Source: Ditylenchus dipsaci (Eukaryota; Nematoda; Chromadorea; Rhabditida; Anguinidae). Taken from it: a DNA stretch of 64,000 nt. The position numbers and the translations under genes are program-made. This document shows, piece by piece, positions 21,356-33,348 of this stretch. The stretch lies in assembly GCA_004194705.1 (NCBI GenBank), contig SADC01001009.1, positions 186,001-250,000 of the forward strand. The letters are read 5' to 3'. How positions within the stretch are numbered: position 1 is the first letter of the stretch; every line of letters starts with the position of its first letter. The notes below the pieces were generated by a model that saw only the letters and a program-made list of their open reading frames with translations, had not been told where the DNA came from and did no database searches.

Positions 21356-22901
21356 TATCAACTTCACCATGTTCAGCTAAAAAGAAAACCGTTTGAACTG
21401 CAAAATGTGAACCCTTCGAATTTTCATCTGTTCTTAGCATTTTTATTTATCTTTTTTGATCCGCTAAACACAAGAACCATCCTTATATAGCTACCCCTGA
21501 TATCGACCATAAATATTAATTTTTCAGATGCCTTGGTCTTTTCAAGCTGATTTTTTTGATTATTTGGAATTTAACAAAAATTACCTTGGGGGACCGATAC
21601 ATCCGAAAAAATAAACTCTTCATGGTCAGTACAAGATATGGCTCATAATCGTATCATACCACCTTTTTTGATAAGATTTTTATACTAAAATGTAGCTATT
21701 GATTTGCTCAATTTTTTCGGAAATCTCATCTGTCATTTTGAACTGTACGATACAGTTAATATACTTAGGATATGGTTGAAATTTTTTAGTTTTTGTTGTA
21801 TTAATCAAATCATTTGGTGATTCACCAAACTGTTGACTTATAGCCACAGTCAGAGAAATAGAGACGATAGACACACAACTTCTCAATTGCCTGATCCTTA
21901 TATACTAACAGGAACAATGTAAACAGAAAATGCATTGCAAAACAAACAGTGATTTACATCACTACCTAGCACCTCCCCTTTTTAGATAACCCGGGAGGGC
22001 ACACATTACAGGGGGGCGCGAAAAAACGCGGCCACTTAAAATGTTTTGCGTAGGTGGCTCCTTGCCCATCGATTCCCACGATAATCGATGACAGTAGTTA
22101 AGCTACCTAAGAGCTCTGTGCTTGTGCTCTTCATCACAGCCGGCCAAGGGCTTGCCACCCAAAAAAATCGAAAATCGACCGGGCAAGGAGTTACGTACGC
22201 CAAATTTTTTGCAATTTTTTTTTACCGAGGGCGATTGCACCAGCATCGGAGGAGAACGAGCCGTAGACAGAGGAAAAAGAGGAGTTGAAAACTGAAAATG
22301 GAGAGGTTAGGCGGACTGAAATTTGCTGAGAGGTGAGTTGCACCACTTGTCGCTGACTTCTGAGTTTGCTTGGAACATATGAGTTTTTACTTGCGAGCAG
22401 GGCAGGTTATGTTAAAATGCATTCATACACAGGTGTAGCACGGCTTGCGAGGCTGGTTGCTGGGACTAATGGAAAGCTGCGAAGAATCCTGGCTTCGAAC
22501 TGACCTAATCTGGAGCAGGTTGATTCCTCTTATTTGTTGCACCGTTTTGTAGAAGAAGAGTGACTCTACAAAGTTATGTCAAATCTGAAAAAAACCTGGT
22601 AAAAATTTACTGAAAAGTCTGACATTCCTGCAAGGAAAAGGTTTTTTTATCGCCTGCGACACCCTGTCGGGCTTCGGGCTTCGGTGTCGGGTTTTTTAAA
22701 AAAAAAAGAACCACGGAGAACTGATAATATAAATACACCATTTGCTTTTTTAATAAGTGACTGAAAAGAATGAATTTTTATAATATTTCTAATTCTAATG
22801 AGTGCGATACACTTAATTTCCCCAAACATATTTTTTTAAATTAAGAATTGTTGGTATATGACAATAAAGAAGTTATTTTGAACAATTGGCGTTAAGCGGT
22901 G
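21356..22901. other. Stretch without recognised gene
   Basis: A GC-richer block at 22015-22265 includes GCCGGCCAAGGGCTTGCCAC and CGGGCAAGGAGTTACG, probably an old repeat. A short hairpin of GGGCTTCGGGCTTCGG type lies near 22670. No supported gene. Confidence 0.35.
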
Positions 22902-23067
22902 CAGTGCTGTAAATGGCACCGGTGCGGCACCGGCACCGCCAGTGCCCGGTGCCGAAATTTTAGAGGTTGGTGCCTGGTGCGGTGCCCGGTGCGGTGCTCG
23001 GTGCCGAAATTTTCCAAGCCAATGCCCGATGCCCCACTAGCAAGTAGTATGTATCATGCCCGCCAAC

Positions 23068-23269
23068 TAGGCTTGGGGATTTGGGGTACCGGCGGGATTC
23101 GGGATTGGGATTCCAAAAATTTTCGGGATTTAAATAAAAACGGAAAATGGACCAGTGGGATTCGGGATTTTAGCTTTTGGGCCGGCGGGATTCGGGATCG
23201 GGATTTAGAAAATTTTCGGGATTCCCAAACCGGGATTCCCGTGGGATTCCCGTCCCGTCCCCAAGCCTA
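23068..23269. mobile_element. TAGGCTTGGGG-ended element, nested
   Basis: TAGGCTTGGGG to CCCCAAGCCTA. The 8-bp duplication CCGCCAAC is exact (23060-23067, 23270-23277). It has CGGGATTCGGGATTGGG-type inner repeats. Confidence 0.9.
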
Positions 23270-23411
23270 CCGCCAACAGCTAACTAAGGTATAATTCGTC
23301 TCAAAGCAGCATGAAAATGTCAAAAACATTGCTCATTTTTGCAGTTTAGCTTAAAAATTTTAAAATTTAATCGATAATGTTTTAACATAAATAAAAAATG
23401 TGCAATGCGAC

Positions 23412-23906
23412 TAGGCTTGGGCGTTCGTGTTTTTTGGGATTTTGGATTGGGATTTTAAAAATTATTTTAAACTTTGGGATTTTGGATTGGGATTTTAAAA
23501 ATTATTTTAAACTTTGGGATTTTGGATTGGGATTTCCAAAATTCTGGGAATCCCAGTGGGATTTGGGATTTGTTCAAAATCAAACACTTGATTAACTATT
23601 CAATGATTTTAATCAATTTCAAACAACAAACAAATATGAAGACAAAAACAACAAAAATGACGAAACAAATGACAAATAGAACAAACAAAAGTCATGTAAA
23701 AGAAAATTTTCTTTTCGTTTGACACTAAATGAATTTGAACGCATTTTTTGGGGATTTTGGGATAATTTTCGGATTTTCGAAATGCCAACCGGTGGGATTT
23801 GGGATTTCGGACTCTGAAACTTTCGGATTTGGGATTGGGATTTCCGAAATTTCTGGGATTCCAATCCTGGGAATCCCATGGGATTCCAATCCTACGCCCA
23901 AGCCTA
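23412..23906. mobile_element. TAGGCTTGGGC-ended element, nested
   Basis: TAGGCTTGGGCG to CGCCCAAGCCTA. The 8-bp duplication AATGCGAC is exact (23404-23411, 23907-23914). Same family as 23068-23269. It carries about two and a half copies of a 40-base repeat (TTTGGGATTTTGGATTGGG unit). Confidence 0.9.
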
Positions 23907-24072
23907 AATGCGACACCGGCACCGCCGATGCCGGTGCGGTGCCCGGTGCCGAAAATTTGAAGGCTGGTGCCCGGTGCCGAAATTTTAAAGTCGGCGCACG
24001 GTGCGGTGCCGTTGCCAAAATTTTCCAGGCCGGTGCGGTGCCGGTGCCGAAATTCCAAAATTTACAGCACTG

Positions 24073-24116
24073 GTGTGGTGGTTGTCGGTCACAAGTTCGA
24101 TTCCTGTGTCTGCACT
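24073..24116 (+). repeat. tRNA-like fragment, possibly part of a SINE
   Basis: GGTCACAAGTTCGATTCCTG resembles a tRNA T-arm or polymerase III box B. The sequence before the neighbouring hAT (GCGTTAAGCGGTG) could be the A-box half, split by the insertion. No full cloverleaf is visible. Confidence 0.35.
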
Positions 24117-25244
24117 GTTATTTTTGATTTATTATGATCCCTTAAAAGTTCAATGGCTGTAACTGTCTAAACCAAACTTTTCAAAAGTCTGAATTTGAAC
24201 AGCAAATCATGACATATTTCTTCGAGTCTTTGTCATGATTTTCGAAATATTTTTGCACTAGCGAGTAGCCTTCATCTCGGCTTGCAAAATAGCTATCAAA
24301 CACTGCTGAATAATTTGAGAAATATATATAAATTCGAAAGTTCTAAACAAAACAGTGTTAATTTTGAAAAATTGCAGGTTATTTTGGGACACTCTGTACA
24401 CACGACACAGAAACTATGATTCATACTAAAGTTAAGACAATTTAAAAAAAAATTAAAAGACTCGAGTTCAAAATATTCAATCCAAGTACTTGGATAATTC
24501 ACAAAAATTCGAGAAAAAAGCATGACCGTCTCACTGAGTCTCGACCACAAACTTAATTCGAGAGAGCCGACTTCTCGTCACACTTAAAAAAGTACTAATA
24601 ACGACTCTCGCTACTAAAGACTCGAGAAAAAAAATTACTTTTTATTCTTATCTCGAGACAAAACATTTTGTGGCATTCAAAATTTCGCCATGACTGAAAT
24701 ACAGACAACTCTTTTTTCGCTTATATATAAAATAACGAAGAAAAAAATTAATGATTCTTAAATGATTCATACAAGGGGCGTTTTGCTCATTCTAAAAGGG
24801 GTAGATGGATTACCGAATTCAATTTATCTGAATTTTTCAAGAAGATGTTGGAATTTCACCTCACATGCATTTTCAAAAGTGCATTTGCAATTCGAAATTG
24901 CATGTGCACTTTTGAAAGTGCACATCAAGGTTGGCAAGGTGTAGCTTTTCTAGCCACACCCTTGGCACAGCCCTTTCTTTTTGATAGCAAGCTTTGGGTG
25001 TGGCTGTGAAGAGCCACACCCGTAGCACATATACATAACATTTATGCGGTGTGGGCTTCACAGTAGGAACGTAAGGGCATTGATGGAAAGTGCATAGTTA
25101 AGAATGAAGATGGTAGAAATTCGGAGTCGATAAACCCGAATTAAATTGGATAATTAAGACATCAGGATGATGTATTATAACTCTTCACTCAGCATGTTGA
25201 CATATCGAAATGTTTTATTGTAGAAGCTTGTAGACCTGTGAATG
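24117..25244. other. Stretch without gene
   Basis: Two hairpin-forming spots: AAAGTGCATTTGCAATTCG with its complement (24875-24925), and GTGTAGCTTTTCTAGCCACACC near 24940-25025. No supported gene. Confidence 0.4.
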
Positions 25245-25380
25245 ATCGATTCAGCCAGATGGATAGATTCAGTCATTTGGATCGTTTAGCTAGTTTAATG
25301 GATACAGCCAGTTAAATGGATTCAGTCAGTTAAATGGATGCAGCCAGATGAGTCCATTCAGCCAGATGAATCGAAAATTC
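25245..25380. repeat. Degenerate 18-20-base tandem repeat
   Basis: Units such as ATTCAGTCAGTTAAATGG and GCAGCCAGATGAGTCC recur about seven times with substitutions. Confidence 0.6.
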
Positions 25381-25599
25381 TTACTCCTAGCCATGGGGGA
25401 TATCACTTGAGTAAAGTCTCACTACTTTCCCCCAAGGCTGAGGGTGAGAATTTTTGAAATATTTTTCAACACCTTGCTGTCTTATTAATTTTAGTATTTT
25501 TGAAGTAATTCAAAACTTCATTTTTAAGATTTCTGCGTAGATTTTATAACTAATAAGGTTTCGTAGAAATGAGAATAGGGCGTGCACTTTAAGGGTAAC

Positions 25600-26150
25600 T
25601 AACCAGGGAACATATCGTGGTGACATCGAAAAACCTGCGCTACTTGGATACAACCTCCCCCCCCCCCTGAAATCAAAATTTTTGAAAGTGTTCCAAACAC
25701 CCTATATCGAACTAAAATCACCTTAGGAGTTCGAAAAAGCCATTATTTTGAGTTCTGGTCAATAAAAAATTGAGTTTTGGGACCACCTGAAAATACCCTT
25801 TTTGACCATTTTTAAAGAGATTTAGAGCTGTATTGGGGTGTAAAGGACTGAGAAAGGACCAATTCTGTGCGAAAAGGAAGATGTTGAACATAGTTTTGTT
25901 GAATGAGGCCTATTGCATAAATAAACTCTTGAGCCCAGAGTCACTTTCGACTCGAAAGTTTCGAGTGATTTGTGTCTAAGGTATGCGTGTGTGTGCGCAT
26001 CTCCACTCCAAGCCCCGAGCCCCCTGCGCCCCCTTCGGGGAGGGAGCTTGCGAGTTAGAAATGCAAGCACTCACTCCCCTTTGACATAATTCCGAGCAAG
26101 ACTTTTGATTAAAAATGTATTTATAGGCTATTTAAAAAAAATATGGTAAA
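25600..26150. repeat. Inverted copy of the 3318/6303 repeat family
   Basis: A poly-C run at about 25662, GTTTTGGGACCACC, ACTCTTGAGCCCAGAGTCAC and CCGAGCAAGACTTTTGAT are complements of, or match, the copies at 6303-6740 and 4150-4210. Confidence 0.6.
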
Positions 26151-26339
26151 ACAGTCAAATGGTCGAAGTTTTTAAATGCCCAGAACTCAATTTTTTTAGA
26201 CCTAACTTGGAGCCGTTTTTCGATTTTTTAAAATTTTGCGCTTTTCACTTGTTTTGGCACCTTATTGCTTTAAGCCATTGAAAACACTTTTTCAAGCTTC
26301 GCTGTCTAATTTTTGGTGACTTGGAGGGTGTAGCCCTGG

Positions 26340-26530
26340 AGGATCATGGTTAGACATAGAACCAGCTTTATATGTGTTAGCGCGTACAATATCTTACAGG
26401 GTAAATTAAGGATTTGGACGAGGGTTTGTGGTTTATTTTGCACATTCTGGCTCCCTACTCTGTCTTTGCTGTCATCTTTGTTGCTCTGGCCTTCGGTATT
26501 TTCTTCTTCTCTTTTCGTTCCTTTTTTTTC
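26340..26530 (-). other. Open polar frame just past the ankyrin gene stop
   Basis: On the minus strand a frame different from the ankyrin last exon is open for about 60 codons (EEENTEGQSNKDDSKDR, then PQTLVQILNLPCKI). It could be an alternative 3' coding end reached by a one-base frame change near 26530. No acceptor with a pyrimidine tract precedes it, so it is left unassigned. Confidence 0.3.
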
Positions 26531-29500
26531 AGCTCTCGGTTAATTTTTTGTTCGTGAGTCGGAAAGGGGTCTTTAAACATGAAATATTACCAAGACAACA
26601 AACCGTAGCTGTAGATCCAACGCTTTTGTCCAAAAATATTTTCACTACTTCACAATGACCAAACCAACAAGCGTAGTGGAGCGGAGTAAATGAATCCGCA
26701 TCACGACTATCTGTACAGGCACCTCTAGCAAGAAGAAGACTGACAAGATTGACATGACCCCATTTGCTGGCAACATGCAGAGGGCTAGAAATAAAAAGTT
26801 GAAGATTAGTTGGATGTGAGCTGAAAAGTTACTTACGTGATATTTTGAAGCGCTGTAGAGTTCACATAGGCTCCTTTTTCTAGCAGCAGTTTTGCCACAC
26901 TTTCGTTTCCGTAGTAAGCAGCCTGAAAAATGAAAGCTGGATCAGAGTCAAAACTCAGGTTTAATCTTGTAAAATTACGAAATGGAGAGGAGTAAAGCCA
27001 CTCTTGGTTATAGCACCAACAAAATCTTCGTCCTAAAAAGGAAAATTACATAGATTCAAGGTTAGAGAAGTGAATCACACGCGTTTTTAGCAGAATGGGC
27101 GAAAAATCAGGGCGGGCGGGATTCCGTCCCACCCGCCCTGATTTTGGCCTAAAATCCCGTCCCGAAATCCCGCCCGATCATTCCTCGAAATCCCGATCGC
27201 GAAATTTGTGAAATCTCGAATGGCAAATTTGCCAGGATAATTTTTCAATCAATTCTAATCAATTTTTGCAAAATTGATTAGAATTCGTGTTAATTATAGA
27301 GTGCTTTAGAACTATTCGTGAATATAAAAATGTCCGAATCGAATTCTGAGGCTCTTGAGGTCCGGATCTGTAAAAAATAAGTCAGTAAAAATAAAGTTAC
27401 TCAGAATGAGTTGCTCTTTCAAATGAGCCCGAAACCTGAAATTGTGAAAAAATTGCGGTAACAAAAGTGTTTATTGAGTGGTCCATAATTACAGAATGTG
27501 TATTTTAAATGTTTAAAAAAATATTTTCTAATAACCCTTAAGAAGTAGTCTCCTCTTTCAAGTATTTGACCCTATTTAAAGCTATAGCCAGAGAAAGCCG
27601 AAATGTTAATTTTATGAACAAAACTCTGCTATTGATCACATGTTGCTATTAAAGCTATAAATGACGTTGTTTTTGTGAATAATGGGCCAACAAATATTTC
27701 TGAAGGTGTATTTGTCGTCATAGAGCAATTATGTGTGCGATTTCTTGTAAAAAACGAAAAATGAAAAAATCCCGAAATTTGAACGGGATCCAGGCGGGAT
27801 CCCGAATTTTTTTCGGCAAAATTCTGATCTCGAAATTTTTTAGTAGAAAATCTCGTCCCGAAATCCCCCGCAGGCCAGATGCGGTCTCTAGTTTATATGT
27901 CTGACAAAAAATGTTGTCAATTTTTTCGTTTGCGAGTCATAAAGGTGTCTTTTGTGTCCAGCTGATTTTTCTAATTTTCTAGAGCGGAAAAGTCGCTATT
28001 CCAAAAAATCCACCGCGGTATAAAGATTGTTCACAAAATTATTTATCACCACCCACAAAAGTTACTAACATTAACTTTAGTCTCAAAAAAATCTTCGAAG
28101 CAGCATAAACAATGATATCGGCATATTTAGGTAACCTTATAAGCTGGCATGTGTTGATGGATTTCCTCCTGGTAGGTTTGTGTAGATACGTCAATTGAGT
28201 TGGAATAATTGAGAGATTGGGCATTTACATTGGCCTTGTTCTCCACTAGGATGGTCAAAATGGTGTCCTGGCCAGCCATCGAAGCTAAGTGCAAAGCTGT
28301 GTCCCCATCCTAAGAAAAAACCAAATTGGTTAGCTATAAACAAAAGGGGTTATATTGAAATTTGGCCGTAGAATTTTGAAAATTGGTTGTAGAATATTTA
28401 ATTTTGACTTTAGATTTTCGAATTTTGGCCGTAGTCACTGAAAAATTATATCTCAATCTTTTTTTGAGATGTTATTGAGCCTGAAACACACTGAAAACAT
28501 GTTTTGAGGTTGGGGAGGAAACTTTTTCGAGAAATTCTTTTTTTTATTAAAATTCTTAAACCATTCCGTCTTTTAGGCAAAAAAGCCAAATGTTGGTCAA
28601 TTTTTTTTAAAGTGTTCTCCGAACCTTCAAAATATTTTTTAGCATGTTTCAGGCCTAACAACATCTCAAAAATTGGTTGAAATTTTTTCAAGCGAACACG
28701 GTTAAAATTTATAAAACTACGGCCAACATTAAATAGCATCCAAACAAAAGTACTTGAAGTGACAGAGGAAAATCTGGTGGTTGAAGTCGCAAATGGTTTT
28801 CGGATGTACAATTAGCAAAGATCAATAAAACTGTGCAGAGAATTGCCCTACGCTTTGGAAAACAACAGTAACACAGCAGTCAAGAAGACGACAATAATCT
28901 TCAAGGGCCATGCTATTTATTCTAGGGTTGTACGATGGGAATATTTCCGGGAATATTCCCGGGAACATTGGGAATATCCCGGAAATATTCCCAATGTTCC
29001 GGAATATTCCCGGGTTTTCTATATTTCCGGGAATTTATACAACTCTAATTTATTCTCTGCGGCAGACCTTCCTAATCCATTTCGATTCTTCCGATGAGCT
29101 TAATTAAATTGTTAACTTACTTTTTATGGACTCGGTTTTCAATCCACGCCAAACAAGAAAGTCTGACGGTGTCAAGCCAGTAGATTATGGCGGCCAAGAA
29201 AGATTTTGAGAACCCTACCCCGAAAGTGATTTCAGAAATGAACTTGTAGTTTAGAAAAATGCTAACAAAACAGCTTAATTTTTTCGGCGCTAGTAGCGAA
29301 TACCGCACCACCCCCCCCCCCTCCCCCCCCCCCCCCCAAAAGAATCCGACCTTTAAAAATTGCTGTAACTACCCTTGCAAACAACAAGTTTAGGCTTAGC
29401 CGTTAGGCTTGGGGTAGGCCAGCGTACGGAAGTTGTGACTCGTAAAGAGTTTACGCATATTTTCCGGGGTCTGCGACATAAATTTGGGTACTTTTTACTT

Positions 29501-32500
29501 AAAGTAAAGTAAAGTTAAAGTAAAAGTTTTACTAAAGTAAAAAATTGAAAATCGTTGGGGGGGGGTATTCGCTACTAGCGTCATTTTTTCAAACGAAATG
29601 ACAAAGATGGAGCTTTCAAATGAGGTATAGATCAGAGTTGTGGACTACAGTCGGCTCTCGATTTAACATACGGTGGATTTAAAATACACCCCCGATTTAA
29701 CATACAGCTGGGTTGGTCCCTTCAATAATAAACTCCGTCAAATCACCCCCCGATTGAACACACACCCCGATTTAACATACGACTAGGTCGGTCCCCAGGG
29801 TGTATGTTAAATCGAGAGTCGACTGTAGTTGAATAAAAGGATTAGAGTCGTTTGACATTTGGCGTATGTATATCCTTATCGAGCCAAAAATATAGTAGAC
29901 TGACCGCACATCTATTTTCTGCGGTAAGCTCCAGATGAATAGCCTTATCCAAGAGGGGCAGAGGACAAACTATAAAATGTTCAGCTATTTTGCTTACCTT
30001 TGTAGCAGCATCGACAGTAGCTCCTCGCCTTATCAGCTCTCTGACCACATCGTTGTGTCCCTCCTTGGATGCTAAATGCAAAGCATTGAGTCCATTGGAG
30101 TTGCTGGTGTTTATGTCTACACCGTTCTTAAGAAAGTCTAGCACTTTCTCCAGCTGTCCCGCTCTGGCTGCTCTTAAAAACATGGCGTTGAGGTCGTGGA
30201 CTTGGGATGGCTGAAAGCCAAACTAGATACAGTGGATTCGCGGTATAACGCAAAATTGAGCTTATTTTTTTGTCTTACTCTCCAATATAACGCTATAACG
30301 CGACCCTAGGGCGGTTCCCAGGGCCGCGTTATAGCGGGACTCCACTGTAGAGGGCTTTGAACACTCTGCTTGTCGTGCATGAACTTTATGACTTAACATT
30401 TCACGCTGAAACACAATGATGTTTTTGGTTTGAAAAATTTTACACACCTTGTAGAGGGATTGCAAAGCTATCTTTAACAGGTTCTATGTCTTAATGTCTC
30501 TAAAATTATAGTAGAACAAATCCAAAGTTTACAAGGTAAGCCTCTGATGAGGACTCATATTCGAAGAAATATAAAAATTTTACACAGATTGAATAAAGAC
30601 ATAAAAATTTTCTGCATAAAATTTCATGACAATTTCAAATCTGTAAAAAAAAATTGAAAAATGTTTTTTCTCAAGAAGTTATGGCCTCTGTAATATAGGT
30701 CACTTTTTGGAGCTATTACTTTCCCTCACTGCAGTGCACACTCTTAATTTTCGAATCTTGACACCGGATCCGTGTTCAGCGTGATCGATTTTCATAGAAA
30801 ATTTGTCTAATAATGAATGGTTTGGAGTACAATTATAAATTCCTCTCAAGACCATTTTTATTCAAATATAACTTTTTTAGATGTTTAAATGTTTTTGTCT
30901 CGAGAGGAATTTGAAATTCGGCAGCAAACTATTCATTGATGATATTTAGACAAAGGCTGTAACTAATTTACCCCGCCAAATTACTGATTTACCCCGCCAA
31001 ATTATTTTTTTACCCCGCCAAATTTGAATTTTGAGCAAAATACTTGTTTACCCCGCCAAATTACTGATTTACCCCGCCAAATTATTCATTTACCCCGTCA
31101 AATATTTACTTTACTTGCGGATGTTTGTATTCTGCCTATGTTGATTTTCATCTTTAAGTACTAGCTTCAGATGAAAAGAGGACCTGCTGCTTCTTGGAAT
31201 AAGGAAAAAGTTTGCCGAAACGAAGAAAAAATTGATTTATGGTTGGCCCAAAACTCAATCTGGTGCTATGATTCATCTCAAGAAAGACAACATAACGAAC
31301 AAAAAAAGTTTAGGATGATGCCGAACTTGAAGGTTTGGTAATCCCATCGTTGGAGCAAGTACAAAACCAGAAGTCCACTTTATGCCGAAAGCAAGGATTT
31401 ACAAGCACTCTGACGGTTGAAGACGTGAAATAGTACTTCGAACAAAACAGTAATACCCGGTAGCTTTCCCTTCTGTAATATTGTTCGGGCTACTACTGTT
31501 AATAAATTCGGTTTAGTGGATGAGAACAAGTCTTTTGCTGTCGCCTTCAATTACCGGTCTATCAATGTGCGTGAGAACGGTGTGGATAGGCTTACTGAGC
31601 AGTTCTATCTGGTGATCAACTCGAAGAAACTCCAAAATCGCCAAGCAAACTCGCAGGGTGTTCAAGGTGACGGAACGAACAAGCTTATGACTTTCAACTA
31701 TCCTCTGCTAGTGAGTATTTTTAACGTTGGCTATCAATAGAATTTTTCATAACTTCCTAGGTTGCTGGCTTCTCTGATGCAGACAAAACTTTCTTTCCAA
31801 CTTATGCTGCAATTTCTTCGCATGAGGACACTTGGAGTTACAAGGGCTTTCTGGAGGCTATTTCTCAAGCAGGCAACTACAAACCAGAGCTACTTTTCGC
31901 TGATGGGGCAACACAAATCACTGCTGGTAAACAGGTCAATAGTTAGAAGATAAAATTTAAAGGTATTTTTTAGCTTGCCATCAAGTGTTTCCAAGTACAA
32001 AGCGAGGTATGTGCTACGCTCATGTGACAATGGATCTGAACAAGAATTTGCCTAAGGGTAGAATATACCAAGAAGCCTGTGAAGAGATCAAAAATGATGT
32101 GGCAGAACTTGCTAGGGCTTCACTCCTTGCTGCTTATGGAAACTGAAAAGCTGATTGATCCTTTACCGTGACCACTAGAGCCACGAATGAAGAGAGGGAG
32201 AAAAAAGAAAGTTGGTCAAGCTTTGGAGCGAATTTAGTTATCATTTATACAGTACATATCATTTTGCTTGAATTTGATGTCAACTGTTTGCTTTGTTGAG
32301 TTTTTGGTGATAAAGTATTCTTGTCATGGTTTTATCTCTTTCCGTTTTTACGTATTGAAGAAGGGTCGATTTATAACAACTTGAGACTTTACTGGTACTT
32401 GATATGAAGCGATCGAAAAAATGGTGGTCTCACCTAATGAGACAAATATTATTGCTTACTTTCTATTTATTTCCTCTTTGTTTTGGCAAACCTTTTCCTC

Positions 32501-33348
32501 ATTCCAAGAAGCAGCATGTCCACTTTTCATCTGAAGCTAGTACTTAAAGATGAAAATCAACATAGGCAGAATACAAACATCCACAAGTAAAGCAAAATTT
32601 GGCGGGGTAAAATGAATAATTTAGCGGGGTAAATGAATAATTTGGCGGGGTAAATCAGTAATTTGGCGGGGTAAATCAGTAATTTGGCGGGGTAAACGAG
32701 TATTTTGCTCAAAATTCAAATTTGGTGGGGTAAATCAATAATTTGGCGGGGTAAATCAGTAATTTGGCGGGGTAAACAAGTATTTTGCTCAAAATTCAAA
32801 TTTGGCGGGGTAAAAAAATAATTTGGCGGGGTAAATCAGTAATTTGGCGGGGTAAACAAGTATTTTGCTCAAAATTCAAATTTGGCGGGGTAAAAAAATA
32901 ATTTGGCGGGGTAAATCAGTAATTTGGCGGGGTAAAACAATTTGAGCCTTTAGACAAATAACCAGTCAAAAAATAGTCCCTCATTTCCTCTTCAAGCTGT
33001 ATATTACAGATCTTTAAAAATATCAAGTGCCTAAAAATGATGACTCTTTTTCGATTTTTGTGCCAAGACAAAAAATTAAAAACCACAAATTTCCAGAGAG
33101 CTTTGGTTTGAAAATTTTTTGTCTAAAAATTTTCAAACCAAAAACACCATAGTGTTTAGCGTGAAACGATGAGTCGGAAGATCTAAAATTCACGCACGAA
33201 AAACGGAGTGTTAATGCAAGACAATTTTAAAAAATGTTGCGAAAATAACCCATATTTTGTGGCCTACCTCGTTTTGTTGTTGGATTGCTTGACCACTATT
33301 ATCATGAATTCCTTCATTGGCCGGCTGTTCTAGCTGGTAAGCGGCCAT
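26529..33348 (-). CDS. Ankyrin-repeat protein derived from an ANK/UNC-44-type gene
   Basis: Exons in order: 33348-33268, 30210-29998, 28309-28136, 27032-26979, 26922-26837, 26784-26529. All are GT-AG with matching phases, giving 864 coding bases (287 residues). Exon 2 reads [20 protein letters not shown], then [19 protein letters not shown], the signature start of the ankyrin membrane-binding domain. Later exons give [37 protein letters not shown] and [16 protein letters not shown]. Against ordinary ankyrins, about three to four repeats between NVNAQS and KSGFTPLH are missing and the protein stops early, without ZU5 or death domains. It may be a shortened paralogue, or a gene losing function whose frame still holds. 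ANK repeats bind membrane-protein partners; its role here is inference. Introns hold a MULE and several smaller elements. Confidence 0.75.
27090..27885. mobile_element. GGCGGGCGGGAT-type repeat in an ankyrin intron
   Basis: GGGCGGGCGGGATTCCG and its complement begin the block, and related CCCGAAATCCC-type sequence closes it near 27840-27885. Part of the same block is carried in the ankyrin pseudogene copy at 35640-35780. Confidence 0.5.
28455..28685. repeat. Fold-back repeat in an ankyrin intron
   Basis: TTTGAGATGTTATTGAGCC with GAAACACACTGAAAACATG pairs with AGCATGTTTCAGGCC and AACAACATCTCAAAAATTGG. The long minus-strand open stretch across it is judged accidental. Confidence 0.5.
28923..29047. 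mobile_element. 125-base hAT-like element, GGGAATATTCCC-rich
   Basis: TAGGGTTGTAC to ATACAACTCTA. The 8-bp duplication ATTTATTC is exact (28915-28922, 29048-29055). Confidence 0.88.
29286..29582. mobile_element. GCTAGTAGCGAATACC-ended element
   Basis: GGCGCTAGTAGCGAATACC faces GGTATTCGCTACTAGCGTC. The 8-bp duplication ATTTTTTC is exact (29278-29285, 29583-29590). It contains poly-C and AAAGTAAAGT runs. A decayed relative lies at about 39468-39600. Confidence 0.85.
29648..29825. mobile_element. Pogo-like element with TTAACATAC repeats
   Basis: CAGTCGGCTCTCGATTTAAC to TTAAATCGAGAGTCGACTG, with TA at both borders. Confidence 0.8.
30230..30347. mobile_element. Pogo-like element with TATAACGC ends
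   Basis: CAGTGGATTCGCGGTATAACG to CGTTATAGCGGGACTCCACTG, TA at both borders; 118 bases. Confidence 0.8.
30955..32948 (+). mobile_element. MULE (Mutator-like) element with 10-bp target duplication
   Basis: TTTAGACAAA is duplicated exactly (30945-30954, 32949-32958). Ends are GGCTGTAACTAATTTACCCC and, inverted, GGCTCAAATTGTTTTACCCC. Each end carries an array of ACCCCGCCAAATTACTGATT words, longer on the right. Further in, the arms stay complementary through the first codons of the transposase gene (31119-31215 against 32484-32597). The element sits in the first ankyrin intron. Confidence 0.92.
31171..32146 (+). CDS. MULE transposase, spliced, probably internally deleted
   Basis: Exons: 31171-31332 ([15 protein letters not shown] start), about 31428-31710, 31761-31926, 31974-32146. 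The last two introns (50 and 47 bases) are GT-AG and in phase; the first join is not settled. Family marks: [20 protein letters not shown] and [12 protein letters not shown] (catalytic-domain core with an Asp), then [14 protein letters not shown], the CxxH signature that follows in MULE transposases. The protein ends soon after (LLAAYGN), so the later catalytic Glu and zinc-knuckle region expected for the family are absent. It is probably a deletion derivative mobilised by a full copy elsewhere. Confidence 0.75.

Larger units (their letters stand above)
22902..24072. mobile_element. CAGTGCTGTAAA-ended hAT-like element with two nested insertions
   Basis: CAGTGCTGTAAATGGCACCG at the left and ATTTACAGCACTG at the right are complementary. 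Subterminal GGTGCCGGTGCGG-type repeats lie at both ends. The flanks AAGCGGTG and GTGTGGTG agree at only 5 of 8, so the duplication is aged or wrong. Two related elements sit inside (23068-23269, 23412-23906). Confidence 0.75.

Noticed and set aside
24073..24116. A functional tRNA gene
   Set aside because: Only a T-arm-like motif is present; no acceptor stem or full cloverleaf could be formed.
28446..28811. Minus-strand frame of 121 codons
   Set aside because: Spans a fold-back repeat in an ankyrin intron; no motif or splice support.
30965..32935. CRISPR-like spaced repeats (ACCCCGCCAAATTACTGATT)
   Set aside because: Repeats are direct, nearly abutting and mirrored at both ends of a MULE with an exact duplication, in a eukaryotic window.
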